DNA of 12,426 bases from JBFJVZ01 sp041623895 (GTDB lineage Bacteria > Planctomycetota > Planctomycetia > Pirellulales > Pirellulaceae): the NCBI GenBank assembly GCA_041623895.1, contig JBFJVZ010000219.1, positions 1 to 12,426 of the forward strand, read 5' to 3'. How positions within the stretch are numbered: position 1 is the first letter of the stretch; every line of letters begins with the position of its first letter. A program made the translations under genes and the position numbers. Of the stretch, positions 1-6,659 are shown piece after piece. Under the pieces are notes generated by a model, which saw only the letters and a list, made by a program, of their open reading frames with translations, made no database searches and was not told where the DNA came from.

Positions 1-1
1 C

Positions 2-514
2 GACGTAGCGTCGCTCAGTTATGCCAATAATTTCAAATGGAACACCAGCACGGGCGGCGACCGGTATCGTCGCGGCATGTACACATTTTTTAAACGTACG
101 TCGCCGTATCCGAACCTGACGGTCTTTGATTGTCCCGACTCCAATACTACGGCCGTGACGCGGCGAATATCCAATACACCGCTTCAGGCGTTAACGATCC
201 TCAACAACGAGGTGTACCACGAAGCAGCTCAGGCACTTGCCGCGCGAGTCTTGGAAAGGCATGACGAGAATGATTTCGATCGAGTCCAGCAGATGCTGCG
301 GCTTTGCATTGCCCGCACACCGACAAGCTTTGAAACAGAAGCGTTCGTCGATTTGCTGGAATCGTCGCGAGCATGGTATGTCAACCATCCTGACGACGCC
401 GACAAGATGGCCAGCAAACACCAAAACAAAACAAGGCCCAGCGAAGAATCCGCTGCCTGGGTCACCGTGTCAAGAATTGCGCTCAACCTGGATGAATTCG
501 TAACCCGCGAGTAA
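2..514 (+). CDS. PSD1/DUF1553 domain protein, C-terminal part (5' end outside window)
   Basis: The reading frame is open from base 2, so only about the last 170 residues are visible; full-length members usually have around 800-1,100. The diagnostic stretch is the C-terminal DUF1553 signature: YRRGMYTFFKRT, then SPYPNL, FDCPDSN, TRRISNTPLQAL and LNN at about residues 22-70. An acidic and polar C-terminal helix region follows, ending in ALNLDEFVTRE and a TAA stop. In planctomycetes such proteins carry an export signal, often a cytochrome c-like PSCyt domain, then DUF1549 and DUF1553, and are encoded directly upstream of a DUF1501 gene, as here. Their biochemical role is unsettled; an extracytoplasmic redox or polymer-related role is often suggested. 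Family assignment is firm, function is not. Any start codon, signal peptide or heme motif lies upstream of the window. Confidence 0.92.
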   Translation, partial: DVASLSYANNFKWNTSTGGDRYRRGMYTFFKRTSPYPNLTVFDCPDSNTTAVTRRISNTPLQALTILNNEVYHEAAQALAARVLERHDENDFDRVQQMLRLCIARTPTSFETEAFVDLLESSRAWYVNHPDDADKMASKHQNKTRPSEESAAWVTVSRIALNLDEFVTRE

Positions 515-580
515 GGTGCTGAATGAGAGGCTTCCTGCGGTCGCTGCTCTGCAGCTTACTTGTTGTCGGATGATGGTGTT

Positions 581-600
581 CGTCCGGCTGGCGCCGGACG
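581..600. repeat. Perfect 8-bp hairpin downstream of the PSD1 gene
   Basis: CGTCCGGC (581-588) and GCCGGACG (593-600) pair perfectly around a TGGC loop. It lies 67 nt after the PSD1 stop codon. No T tract follows, so it is not a classical intrinsic terminator. It could be a transcript-end structure or a REP-type element. Confidence 0.6.
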
Positions 601-725
601 CTAGGAATCGCTGGCGCGTCGCTGCTCCGCAGCTGACTACTTACATAGGGCACTAGCCCCATGAATTCAATCTGCGGTAAGGTTCGGTTCATAGTCGCGG
701 AGCAACGTCGCGGAGCGATCACTAG

Positions 726-744
726 CATGGGGCGAAGCCCCATG
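726..744. repeat. Perfect 8-bp hairpin with 3-nt loop, plus a shortened copy at 651-668
   Basis: CATGGGGC (726-733) and GCCCCATG (737-744) pair around GAA. The flanks repeat an earlier sequence: CACTAGC...CCCATGAA...TTC occurs at 651-668 without the left arm and loop, and again at 720-750 with the full hairpin. This looks like one repeat unit in a complete and an internally shortened form. It sits about 60 nt upstream of the DUF1501 start and could lie in the leader transcript. Confidence 0.6.
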
Positions 745-802
745 AACTTCATGCGAACTAAAATGCATTAGCTGCGGAGCAGCGACCAAAGGATGATAAC
801 TC

Positions 803-2257
803 ATGAAACTCACCCAAACCCGCCGTTCGTTTCTGAACACGTCTGCCAGCGGTATCGGCGGCGCTGCATTGGCTAGTCTGCTGGCTGGCGATAGTGAAGC
901 GGCACCAACACCGGTCACTCCACTCGCACCAAAATCGCCGCATTTTCCTGCCCGGGCCAAGAATTGCATTTTCTTCTTTATGGCTGGCGCGCCCTCGCAG
1001 ATTGACTTGTTCGATCCGAAGCCCAAGCTGAATGAACTGCACGGGCAGTCGCTGCCAAAATCGATGACCGAGAACGTGCGGTTCGCGTTCATCAAGAAAG
1101 AAACCGCGACCTTGATGGGCTCGACTCGCAAGTATGCCAGGCACGGTCAATGCGGGATGGAGTTTTCTGATCTGTTGCCGCATTTGGGAACTTGTGCTGA
1201 CGATTTGTTGATGGTGCGATCGCTGCACACCGATCAGTTCAATCATCACCCGGGTCAACTGATGATGCAGTGCGGTCGCGGCACGTTCGGTTTACCGACC
1301 ATGGGATCATGGTTGACTTATGGTTTGGGCAGTGAGTCGCAAGACTTGCCGGGATACGTGGTGTTGACCAGCGGACGCGGCAGCAGCGGCGGCGCGACGC
1401 TTTGGCAATCGGGTTTCTTGCCCAGTACTTATGCCGGCGTTCGTTTTCGCGATCAAGGCGAGGCGGTACTGAATCTTAGTAATCCAGCGGGTTTGCCGAC
1501 CGAGTTGCAGCGCCGCGGTCTCGATACGCTTGGCAATGTCAATCAAGCTCGTTACGACCTGATCGGCGACCCGGAGATCGCCAGTCGCATCAGCAGTTAT
1601 GAATTGGCCTATCGAATGCAAATGGCCGCGCCTGAGTTGATCGACCTGTCGCAAGAACCACAGGCAACATTGGAAATGTATGGCGTTGAACGCGCAGACC
1701 CGCCCAACGGCGGTCGCGGCAAACAGGGTGAAACCGCCAAAAGCTTCGCCCGTAATTGTTTGCTGGCTCGGCGGCTGGTCGAACGCGGCGTGCGATTCAT
1801 CAATGTGATTTACGCTTCCTGGGACCACCACAGCAATCTGGATAAAGAACTCACCTATAACTCGACCGTCGTCGACCAGCCGATCGCTGCGTTGATTGAA
1901 GATCTGAAACAGCGCGGCATGTTGGATGAAACGTTGGTGGTCTGGGGTACTGAATTTGGCCGCACGCCCCTGGGTGAAAACCGCAACGGCCGCTCGGCCA
2001 ATACCGGCCGTGACCATCATCCTTACAGTTTCAGTATGCTGATGGCCGGCGGCGGAATGAAAGGCGGGATGACGTATGGCAAGACCGACGACATTGGCTG
2101 GGGAGTTGAGGAGAATCCGGTCCACGTCAACGACTTGCACGCGACCATGTTGCACTGTTTCGGCATGGACCACGAACGGCTGACCGCCCGCTTCCAAGGC
2201 CGCGATTTCCGACTGACCGACGTTGGCGGCCACGTGATCAAAGACTGGCTGGCGTAG
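803..2257 (+). CDS. DUF1501 family protein, Tat-exported
   Basis: This is a 484-residue protein, the normal length for DUF1501. The family belongs to the alkaline phosphatase-like fold superfamily; its substrate is unknown. Residues 6-12 (TRRSFLN) form a twin-arginine motif, followed by a small-residue hydrophobic stretch (about 16-33), so export by the Tat pathway is expected. Family hallmarks are FFFMAGAPSQIDLFDPKP near residues 53-70, a central ARRLVERGVRFINV, WDHH at about residue 340, WGTEFGRTP near residue 390, and GRDHHPYSFSMLMAGGG around 405-422; the acidic and histidine residues are the likely metal-binding set. The C-terminal HVNDLHATMLHCFGMDH and the end RFQGRDFRLTDV are also typical. 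AAAGGA at 788-793 precedes the ATG by 9 nt and supports this start. It follows the PSD1 gene by 288 nt, so joint transcription is plausible but not proven. DUF1501 proteins are often called sulfatase-like; the formylglycine motif is absent, so it should not be called a sulfatase. Confidence 0.95.
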   Translation: MKLTQTRRSFLNTSASGIGGAALASLLAGDSEAAPTPVTPLAPKSPHFPARAKNCIFFFMAGAPSQIDLFDPKPKLNELHGQSLPKSMTENVRFAFIKKETATLMGSTRKYARHGQCGMEFSDLLPHLGTCADDLLMVRSLHTDQFNHHPGQLMMQCGRGTFGLPTMGSWLTYGLGSESQDLPGYVVLTSGRGSSGGATLWQSGFLPSTYAGVRFRDQGEAVLNLSNPAGLPTELQRRGLDTLGNVNQARYDLIGDPEIASRISSYELAYRMQMAAPELIDLSQEPQATLEMYGVERADPPNGGRGKQGETAKSFARNCLLARRLVERGVRFINVIYASWDHHSNLDKELTYNSTVVDQPIAALIEDLKQRGMLDETLVVWGTEFGRTPLGENRNGRSANTGRDHHPYSFSMLMAGGGMKGGMTYGKTDDIGWGVEENPVHVNDLHATMLHCFGMDHERLTARFQGRDFRLTDVGGHVIKDWLA

Positions 2258-2273
2258 TCGGCGAATTCGCCGA
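2258..2273. repeat. 16-bp perfect palindrome abutting the DUF1501 stop codon
   Basis: TCGGCGAATTCGCCGA starts at the base after the TAG stop. As RNA it forms a 6-bp GC-rich stem with an AAUU loop. There is no following T tract. It may help end the transcript or stabilise its 3' end; protein binding as a DNA dyad is an alternative. Confidence 0.65.
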
Positions 2274-2311
2274 GTTCGGTAATGCGACGCTAGGAGAGTG
2301 TCGTCGAATGC

Positions 2312-2328
2312 TCCGAATTCGATTCGGA
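2312..2328. repeat. 7-bp perfect hairpin between DUF1501 and gcvP
   Basis: TCCGAAT (2312-2318) pairs with ATTCGGA (2322-2328) around TCG. It is the second dyad within 75 bp after the DUF1501 stop. It has no T tract, and its function is unknown. Confidence 0.5.
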
Positions 2329-2392
2329 ATTGCAAGTTCAACCGCCGGATTCGCCGCATGGCCATTCGAAGAGGAACCTATTTGGGGACCAT

Positions 2393-2458
2393 GCGGGGAA
2401 GAGGGATATCGCACGACCGTGCACAAAACTAAATTGGTGTCTGAACCGCTTTCCCCGC
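2393..2458. other. Possible structured RNA or repeat upstream of gcvP
   Basis: GCGGGGAA (2393-2400) and TTCCCCGC (2451-2458) are perfect inverted repeats that would close a 50-nt enclosed segment. Inside, GCAC (2411-2414) pairs with GTGC (2419-2422) around GACC, and a weaker GGT/ACC pairing lies at 2436-2447. A closed multi-branch fold is therefore possible about 235-300 nt ahead of gcvP. I do not see the conserved core of the glycine riboswitch. It could equally be a dispersed repeat. Confidence 0.35.
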
Positions 2459-2550
2459 TAAGCCGGTTTTGAAAACGCTCCGAGTCAGACAGCGCCACTT
2501 TTGTCAGCCGCCGTGCGATAGCACACGGTTATGGCAGCAGAAAACGACTG

Positions 2551-2595
2551 AACCGTGGGCTAACGCCCAGCGGCTCATCAGACTGTGATTCACGG
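2551..2595. repeat. Palindromic intergenic element upstream of gcvP
   Basis: TGGGC (2556-2560) and GCCCA (2565-2569) pair around TAAC, and CCGTG (2553-2557) has a partner CACGG at 2591-2595, giving competing short stems. A similar imperfect dyad (CCGTGC, GATA, GCACACGG) lies just upstream at 2511-2528. From memory, sequence of the type CCGTGGGCTAACGCCCAGC is frequent between genes of planctomycetes, which would make this a dispersed element; this cannot be checked here. Confidence 0.45.
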
Positions 2596-2646
2596 CCTTT
2601 TGACCCGAGAGTAACGCTGTCCAGCAAGAGTCCCTTTTCTCTTCAC

Positions 2647-2663
2647 CACTGGCTTGGCCAGTG
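2647..2663 (+). promoter_or_regulatory. Perfect 7-bp hairpin in the gcvP leader
   Basis: CACTGGC (2647-2653) and GCCAGTG (2657-2663) pair around a TTG loop, 29 nt upstream of the gcvP ATG. The TTG in the loop at 2654 is also an in-frame alternative start codon for gcvP. Its burial in a perfect hairpin with no ribosome binding site argues against its use. The hairpin may influence translation or mRNA stability. Confidence 0.5.
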
Positions 2664-2692
2664 CCGCCCCGCAATTACCGGTTTTGATCAAC

Positions 2693-5653
2693 ATGGCTAC
2701 CCGCACTAATAAGCCACTTGCGATTTCGCAAAGCGCATCCGACAACGTGCTGAATTTTGTTGACGGTTTCGTCCGTCGCCACATCGGTTCGTCCGATGCC
2801 GAGATCAGCGAAATGCTCAGCACGCTCGGTTTTGAATCGCTTGATCAACTTTCTGACGCCACCGTGCCTGCCGATATCCGGCTCGACGCGCCGCTGGACA
2901 TTCCCGAACCACGTGGCGAAGCAGAATTCTTGCAAGGTCTGAAAACCATCGCCGGCAAGAACAAGGTTTACCGTTCTTGCATCGGCATGGGTTACACCGG
3001 CACCGTGACGCCACCGGTCATCCTCCGCAATGTTCTGGAGAATCCCGGCTGGTACACGCAGTACACGCCTTACCAGGCGGAGATCGCCCAGGGGCGACTG
3101 GAAGCGCTACTGAATTTCCAGACCATGATCGCCGACTTGACCGGACTGCCACTGGCAGGTGCAAGTTTGCTGGATGAAGCGACGGCCGCCGCCGAAGCGA
3201 TGAGCATGTGCATCGCGATCACGCGGCACAAAAAGACCGGCTTTTGGGCTTCCGATGATTGTCATCCGCAAACGCTTGCGTTGCTGAACACGCGGGCCAC
3301 CGGTTTGGGCATCGACTTGCGAATCGGCCCTATCGATGAAGTTGACTTTGCGTACGGCGACGGAGGCTTGTGCGGTGTTCTTGTGCAATACCCGACTACC
3401 GATGGACGCATCGAAGACTACAGTGGCTTGGCCGCCAAGGCAAAAGCGGCTGGCTGTCTGACCGTAGCCGCAGCCGATTTGTTGGCACTGACGTTGCTCA
3501 CACCGCCCGGCGAGTGGGGTGCGGACATCTGCATCGGCAATGGTCAGCGGTTCGGTGTGCCGATGGGATTGGGCGGGCCACACGCAGCATTCATCTCCAC
3601 GCATGACCAGCATGCTCGCAAGCTCCCGGGTCGCATCATTGGTGTTTCCAAAGATTCCCACGGCAATCCCGCGCTGCGCATGGCGATTCAGACACGCGAG
3701 CAACATATCCGTCGTGATAAGGCGACCAGCAACATCTGCACGGCACAGGCGCTGTTGGCAATAATCAATTCGTTTTACGGTATCTATCACGGACCGGATG
3801 GCTTACGCAACATCGCGCGGCGCGTGCAAGGTTTTACCGCTGCGCTGGTCAAGGGACTCGCGCGACTTGGGCACGTCAACATCAACGACGGGCCGGTCTT
3901 CGACACGATCCGCATTCGTTTGGGAAAAGGCCGCACGCACGCGGCCCGTCAAGTTGCCGATGCAGCTCGAGAACGCCAGATTAACTTACGTGAATACGAT
4001 GACGACACGCTGGGGATCACACTCGACGAAACAACCGATCGGGGACTTGTCGCAGACCTGCTGGCGGCCTTTAACTTTGGTCACTACACCGGCTTCGATA
4101 TCGACGTATTGCTCGCCGAAGCCCGCGGCGACGGACTTTGCGAACTACGAGCGTTCGAGCGTACCAGCGACTTCTTGACCCACGAAGTCTTCCATCGTTA
4201 TCACAGCGAAACAAAGCTGTTGCGATATATTTACAAACTGATGGGCCGCGATCTTTCACTGACCCACACCATGATCCCGTTGGGGTCGTGCACGATGAAG
4301 TTGAACGGGACCAGCGAGATGATTCCCGTCACCTGGCCCGAGTTCGCCAATCTTCATCCCTTTTCGCCCGATATTCAGTGGCGGGGCTACACGCACATGT
4401 TTCGCGAGCTAGAAGGTTGGCTTTGCGAAATCACCGGCTTCGCCGCGGTCAGCTTGCAGCCCAATGCTGGCGCCCAAGGTGAATACGCGGGCTTGTTAGT
4501 GATTCGAGCTTATCACGAACAGATGGCCCGCAAGGAAGGCCGTGAAAACGAGCGCGATGTCTGCTTGATCCCTACCTCCGCCCACGGCACCAATCCGGCC
4601 TCAGCGGTAATGGCGGGCATGCGTGTTGTGCCCATTCAGTGTGATCAACGTGGCGACATCGACATGGATGACTTGCGCGCCAAGGCAGCCCAGCATAATG
4701 AAAAACTCTCCTGCCTGATGGTGACGTATCCATCAACCCATGGTGTCTTTGAGCCTACGATTCGCGAAGTCTGTGAAATCATTCACTCCTACGGCGGACA
4801 AGTTTACATGGATGGCGCGAACATGAACGCCCAAGTTGGCTTGACGAGTCCCGCCAGGTGCGGCGCCGACGTCTGTCACTTGAACTTGCACAAAACATTC
4901 TGCATTCCGCACGGTGGCGGCGGCCCGGGAATGGGCCCGATCGGTGTCGCAGAACAACTCGCACCGTTCTTGCCGGCTCACCCCGTCGAACGCCCCGACA
5001 CGGCTGGCGAATTCGCGATCGGTCCTGTCTCCGCCGCACCTTACGGCAGCCCCAGCATTTTGACGATCAGTTATGTCTACATCGCCATGATGGGAGCCCC
5101 GGGACTAAAGAAAGCCACGCAAGTTGCGATTCTGAATGCCAATTACATGGCCAAGCGATTGAGCGAACACTACGACATTCTGTACACTGACGCGGGCGGC
5201 TACGTTGCCCACGAATTCATCGTCGATTGCCGAAAATTCGACAAGACGGCGGGCGTCGGCATCGAAGACATCGCCAAGAGATTGATGGACTACGGATTTC
5301 ACGGACCCACCATGTCCTGGCCCGTTCCCGGAACCCTGATGATCGAACCGACGGAGAGCGAAGCAAAAGACGAACTCGACAGGTTCTGCGACGCGATGAT
5401 TTCGATCCGCGCTGAAATTCAAGCGGTCGAAGATGGCAAACTCGATCGCGAAGACAATCCGCTGGTCAACTCGCCCCACACGGTGCATGCGATCGGCAGC
5501 GGCGACTGGACGCATCCCTACACGCGCGAGCAGGCTGCCTGGCCGGCACCCTGGCTCCGCGATGCCAAGTTCTGGCCCACGGTCGGCCGCATCGACAACA
5601 CCTACGGCGACCGCCACCTGGTCTGCAGCTGCCCACCGATGGAGGACTATTAA
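2693..5653 (+). CDS. gcvP: Glycine dehydrogenase (decarboxylating), P-protein of the glycine cleavage system
   Basis: GcvP is the PLP enzyme that decarboxylates glycine and passes the aminomethyl group to the lipoyl arm of the H-protein, in the cytoplasm. From ATG 2693 the protein has 986 residues, matching the single-chain (about 950-980) type, not the split GcvPA/GcvPB type. The N-terminal half shows FVRRHIGSSDAEISEML, then GMGYTGTVTPPVILRN and NPGWYTQYTPYQAEIAQGR. The C-terminal half starts near residue 500 with HSETKLLRYI and TMIPLGSCTMKLN. The PLP lysine is in NLHKTFCIPHGGGGPG, Lys734, codon 4892-4894. The C-terminus is intact. An in-frame TTG at 2654 would add 13 residues, but it lies in a hairpin loop and has no Shine-Dalgarno site; ATG 2693 also lacks a clear one, so the start is the least certain part. 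No gcvT, gcvH or lpd is in the window, so it appears to be transcribed alone here. No glycine riboswitch was recognised. Confidence 0.97.
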   Translation: MATRTNKPLAISQSASDNVLNFVDGFVRRHIGSSDAEISEMLSTLGFESLDQLSDATVPADIRLDAPLDIPEPRGEAEFLQGLKTIAGKNKVYRSCIGMGYTGTVTPPVILRNVLENPGWYTQYTPYQAEIAQGRLEALLNFQTMIADLTGLPLAGASLLDEATAAAEAMSMCIAITRHKKTGFWASDDCHPQTLALLNTRATGLGIDLRIGPIDEVDFAYGDGGLCGVLVQYPTTDGRIEDYSGLAAKAKAAGCLTVAAADLLALTLLTPPGEWGADICIGNGQRFGVPMGLGGPHAAFISTHDQHARKLPGRIIGVSKDSHGNPALRMAIQTREQHIRRDKATSNICTAQALLAIINSFYGIYHGPDGLRNIARRVQGFTAALVKGLARLGHVNINDGPVFDTIRIRLGKGRTHAARQVADAARERQINLREYDDDTLGITLDETTDRGLVADLLAAFNFGHYTGFDIDVLLAEARGDGLCELRAFERTSDFLTHEVFHRYHSETKLLRYIYKLMGRDLSLTHTMIPLGSCTMKLNGTSEMIPVTWPEFANLHPFSPDIQWRGYTHMFRELEGWLCEITGFAAVSLQPNAGAQGEYAGLLVIRAYHEQMARKEGRENERDVCLIPTSAHGTNPASAVMAGMRVVPIQCDQRGDIDMDDLRAKAAQHNEKLSCLMVTYPSTHGVFEPTIREVCEIIHSYGGQVYMDGANMNAQVGLTSPARCGADVCHLNLHKTFCIPHGGGGPGMGPIGVAEQLAPFLPAHPVERPDTAGEFAIGPVSAAPYGSPSILTISYVYIAMMGAPGLKKATQVAILNANYMAKRLSEHYDILYTDAGGYVAHEFIVDCRKFDKTAGVGIEDIAKRLMDYGFHGPTMSWPVPGTLMIEPTESEAKDELDRFCDAMISIRAEIQAVEDGKLDREDNPLVNSPHTVHAIGSGDWTHPYTREQAAWPAPWLRDAKFWPTVGRIDNTYGDRHLVCSCPPMEDY

Positions 5654-5730
5654 CATAGGACGCTTGTTCTGCCATCTGTGATCTGATTGCTTTGGCGGAA
5701 AACCTGGGTTTGATGGCCGCTTGCGCTATG

Positions 5731-5759
5731 TTGACCTCACATGCCGTTGGACAGCTAAT
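5731..5759 (+). promoter_or_regulatory. Candidate sigma-70-type promoter for the DUF1841-like gene
   Basis: TTGACC (5731-5736) and GCTAAT (5754-5759) are separated by 17 nt. The -35 matches the consensus at five of six positions, the -10 at four of six. It would start transcription near 5766, leaving a leader of about 36 nt. It lies in the 148-nt gap after gcvP, suggesting the downstream gene has its own promoter. Confidence 0.35.
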
Positions 5760-5801
5760 CCAGCATATTGTTCGATTTCAAAAGAGAGCAGGAAATAACA
5801 G

Positions 5802-6305
5802 ATGCCCAAGAAACGAAGAGGACACAAGCAGCGCCGACAGCATCAGCGCCCAAAGCGACCAGTGGTTTTTCCAGGTGCAGAAAAAGAAGTCCCAATCTCG
5901 CAATTGATTGCCGCGCGAGATGAGCAAGACGAATTGGACGAAGATGATTCAGAGGAAATGGTTTGGGAGATGCATCCGGACCTCAATCGGATGCGGTTGG
6001 ATGGGACATTGCCGGAAGAGATGGTTGACGGTGCGGGCAACATCACAAGCCCAAGGATGCACATTAACATGCATGCTATTATTGAGCGTCAGCTATTCAA
6101 CAACGATCCGGAGGGGATCACTGACTTGGCAGTTGGGTATGAACAAGAAAACAAGTTGACCTCGCACGAGATAAGACACGCGCTGGCCGCAGCGGTCAGC
6201 GAGCAGATTTGGTTGATGAGCAAGGAACGACGGCTCTTTGACACCCAGCAGTACTTTCTTGCCATCGAACGTTCCTACGAAACGTTTGTCAGAGCCAAGA
6301 ACTGA
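5802..6305 (+). CDS. DUF1841-like small protein, function unknown
   Basis: This 167-residue protein has no signal peptide or membrane segment and is likely cytoplasmic. The first 20 residues are extremely basic (PKKRRGHKQRRQHQRPKRP), suggesting nucleic acid or ribosome contact. A strongly acidic run follows (about residues 37-53, rich in D and E). The folded part, about 75-165, has SPRMHINMHAIIERQLFNND, then a helix with SHEIRHALAAAVSEQIWLM, where histidines are spaced along predicted helices. This pattern (NPxxH, HxxxExQL, xRHExxHA) is what I associate with DUF1841 proteins, whose role is undefined. AGGA at 5790-5793 is 8 nt before the ATG and supports this start. The gene is 148 nt from gcvP with a candidate promoter between them. 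The family match is by motif memory and should be read as likely, not certain. Confidence 0.85.
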   Translation: MPKKRRGHKQRRQHQRPKRPVVFPGAEKEVPISQLIAARDEQDELDEDDSEEMVWEMHPDLNRMRLDGTLPEEMVDGAGNITSPRMHINMHAIIERQLFNNDPEGITDLAVGYEQENKLTSHEIRHALAAAVSEQIWLMSKERRLFDTQQYFLAIERSYETFVRAKN

Positions 6306-6579
6306 AGACGCCATCCGGTCAGCCATTCAAGATGCTTGTGGGAACAAGCAATCGCCTGCAGTGCCGTAATTTTGCTCGCAAGATTTCAGCACGAGGATTG
6401 GTCTACGATTTCGGCGACAACTGCCGATTCGATATCAAGCTGGAGCAGATTAGCACAAGCCGTCATGGGGATCGGCAATCTGGTGATGATGAGTGGGATT
6501 GAGAAAGATCGAGAACCCGTGGGGAATTCCGGTGTCCTATAGCGGGCGTTGGCCAAGTCATTACAATAAACCATTCGAC
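6306..6579. other. Gene-free spacer between the DUF1841-like gene and tRNA-Arg
   Basis: Short open frames occur on both strands but none has a ribosome binding site, a recognisable domain or convincing composition, and one runs into the tRNA. Apart from the tRNA upstream element, nothing is supported here. Confidence 0.6.
6562..6567 (+). promoter_or_regulatory. Candidate -10 element of the tRNA-Arg gene
   Basis: TACAAT matches the -10 consensus at five of six positions and ends 12 nt before the tRNA, a normal distance for a tRNA promoter. No good -35 hexamer is present 16-18 nt upstream, so the call is tentative. Confidence 0.35.
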
Positions 6580-6653
6580 GCACCCGTAGCTCAACTGGAT
6601 AGAGCATCGGTCTTCGGAACCGAGGGTTGGGGGTTCGAATCCCTCCGGGTGTA
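6580..6653 (+). tRNA. tRNA-Arg (anticodon UCG)
   Basis: The 74-nt sequence folds into a full cloverleaf. Acceptor stem: GCACCCG (6580-6586) with CGGGTGT (6646-6652), with a G-U first pair. D arm: GCTC/GAGC. Anticodon stem: TCGGT (6607-6611) with ACCGA (6619-6623), with a 7-nt loop CTTCGGA. T arm: GGGGG/CCCTC with loop TTCGAAT. The discriminator base is A6653. The anticodon TCG (6614-6616) reads CGA and other CGN arginine codons. CCA is not fully encoded (ACCT follows), so the tail would be added after transcription. Its 3' end is the boundary of the integrase remnant described below, consistent with past use as an integration site. Confidence 0.97.
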
Positions 6654-6659
6654 CCTTTG

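Larger units (their letters stand above)
540..786. repeat. Three copies of a 17-bp semi-palindromic repeat (two direct, one inverted)
   Basis: GTCGCTGCTCCGCAGCT lies at 618-634. A copy with one mismatch (T at 550) lies at 540-556, and an exact reverse complement lies at 770-786, ending just before the ribosome binding site of the next gene. Each copy can fold on itself (GCTGC, loop TCC, GCAGC). A related direct repeat, GTCGCGGAGC, occurs at 694-703 and 707-716. The arrangement resembles REP-type dispersed repeats. Whether it recurs elsewhere in the genome cannot be seen here. No gene is supported in 515-802. Confidence 0.75.

Noticed and set aside
1307..2365. Long minus-strand frame of 352 codons antisense to DUF1501
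   Set aside because: It is the codon-bias shadow of a well-supported gene and shows no recognisable motif.
2258..2692. Glycine riboswitch upstream of gcvP
   Set aside because: A GGAGAG-like string occurs at 2293-2298, but the conserved core around CCGAAGG and the tandem aptamer layout are absent.
2654..2692. TTG start giving a 999-residue GcvP
   Set aside because: The TTG is the loop of a perfect 7-bp hairpin, has no ribosome site, and adds residues unlike the family N-terminus.
3107..3790. Minus-strand frame of 227 codons inside gcvP
   Set aside because: It lies antisense to conserved GcvP motifs and has no ribosome site or domain.
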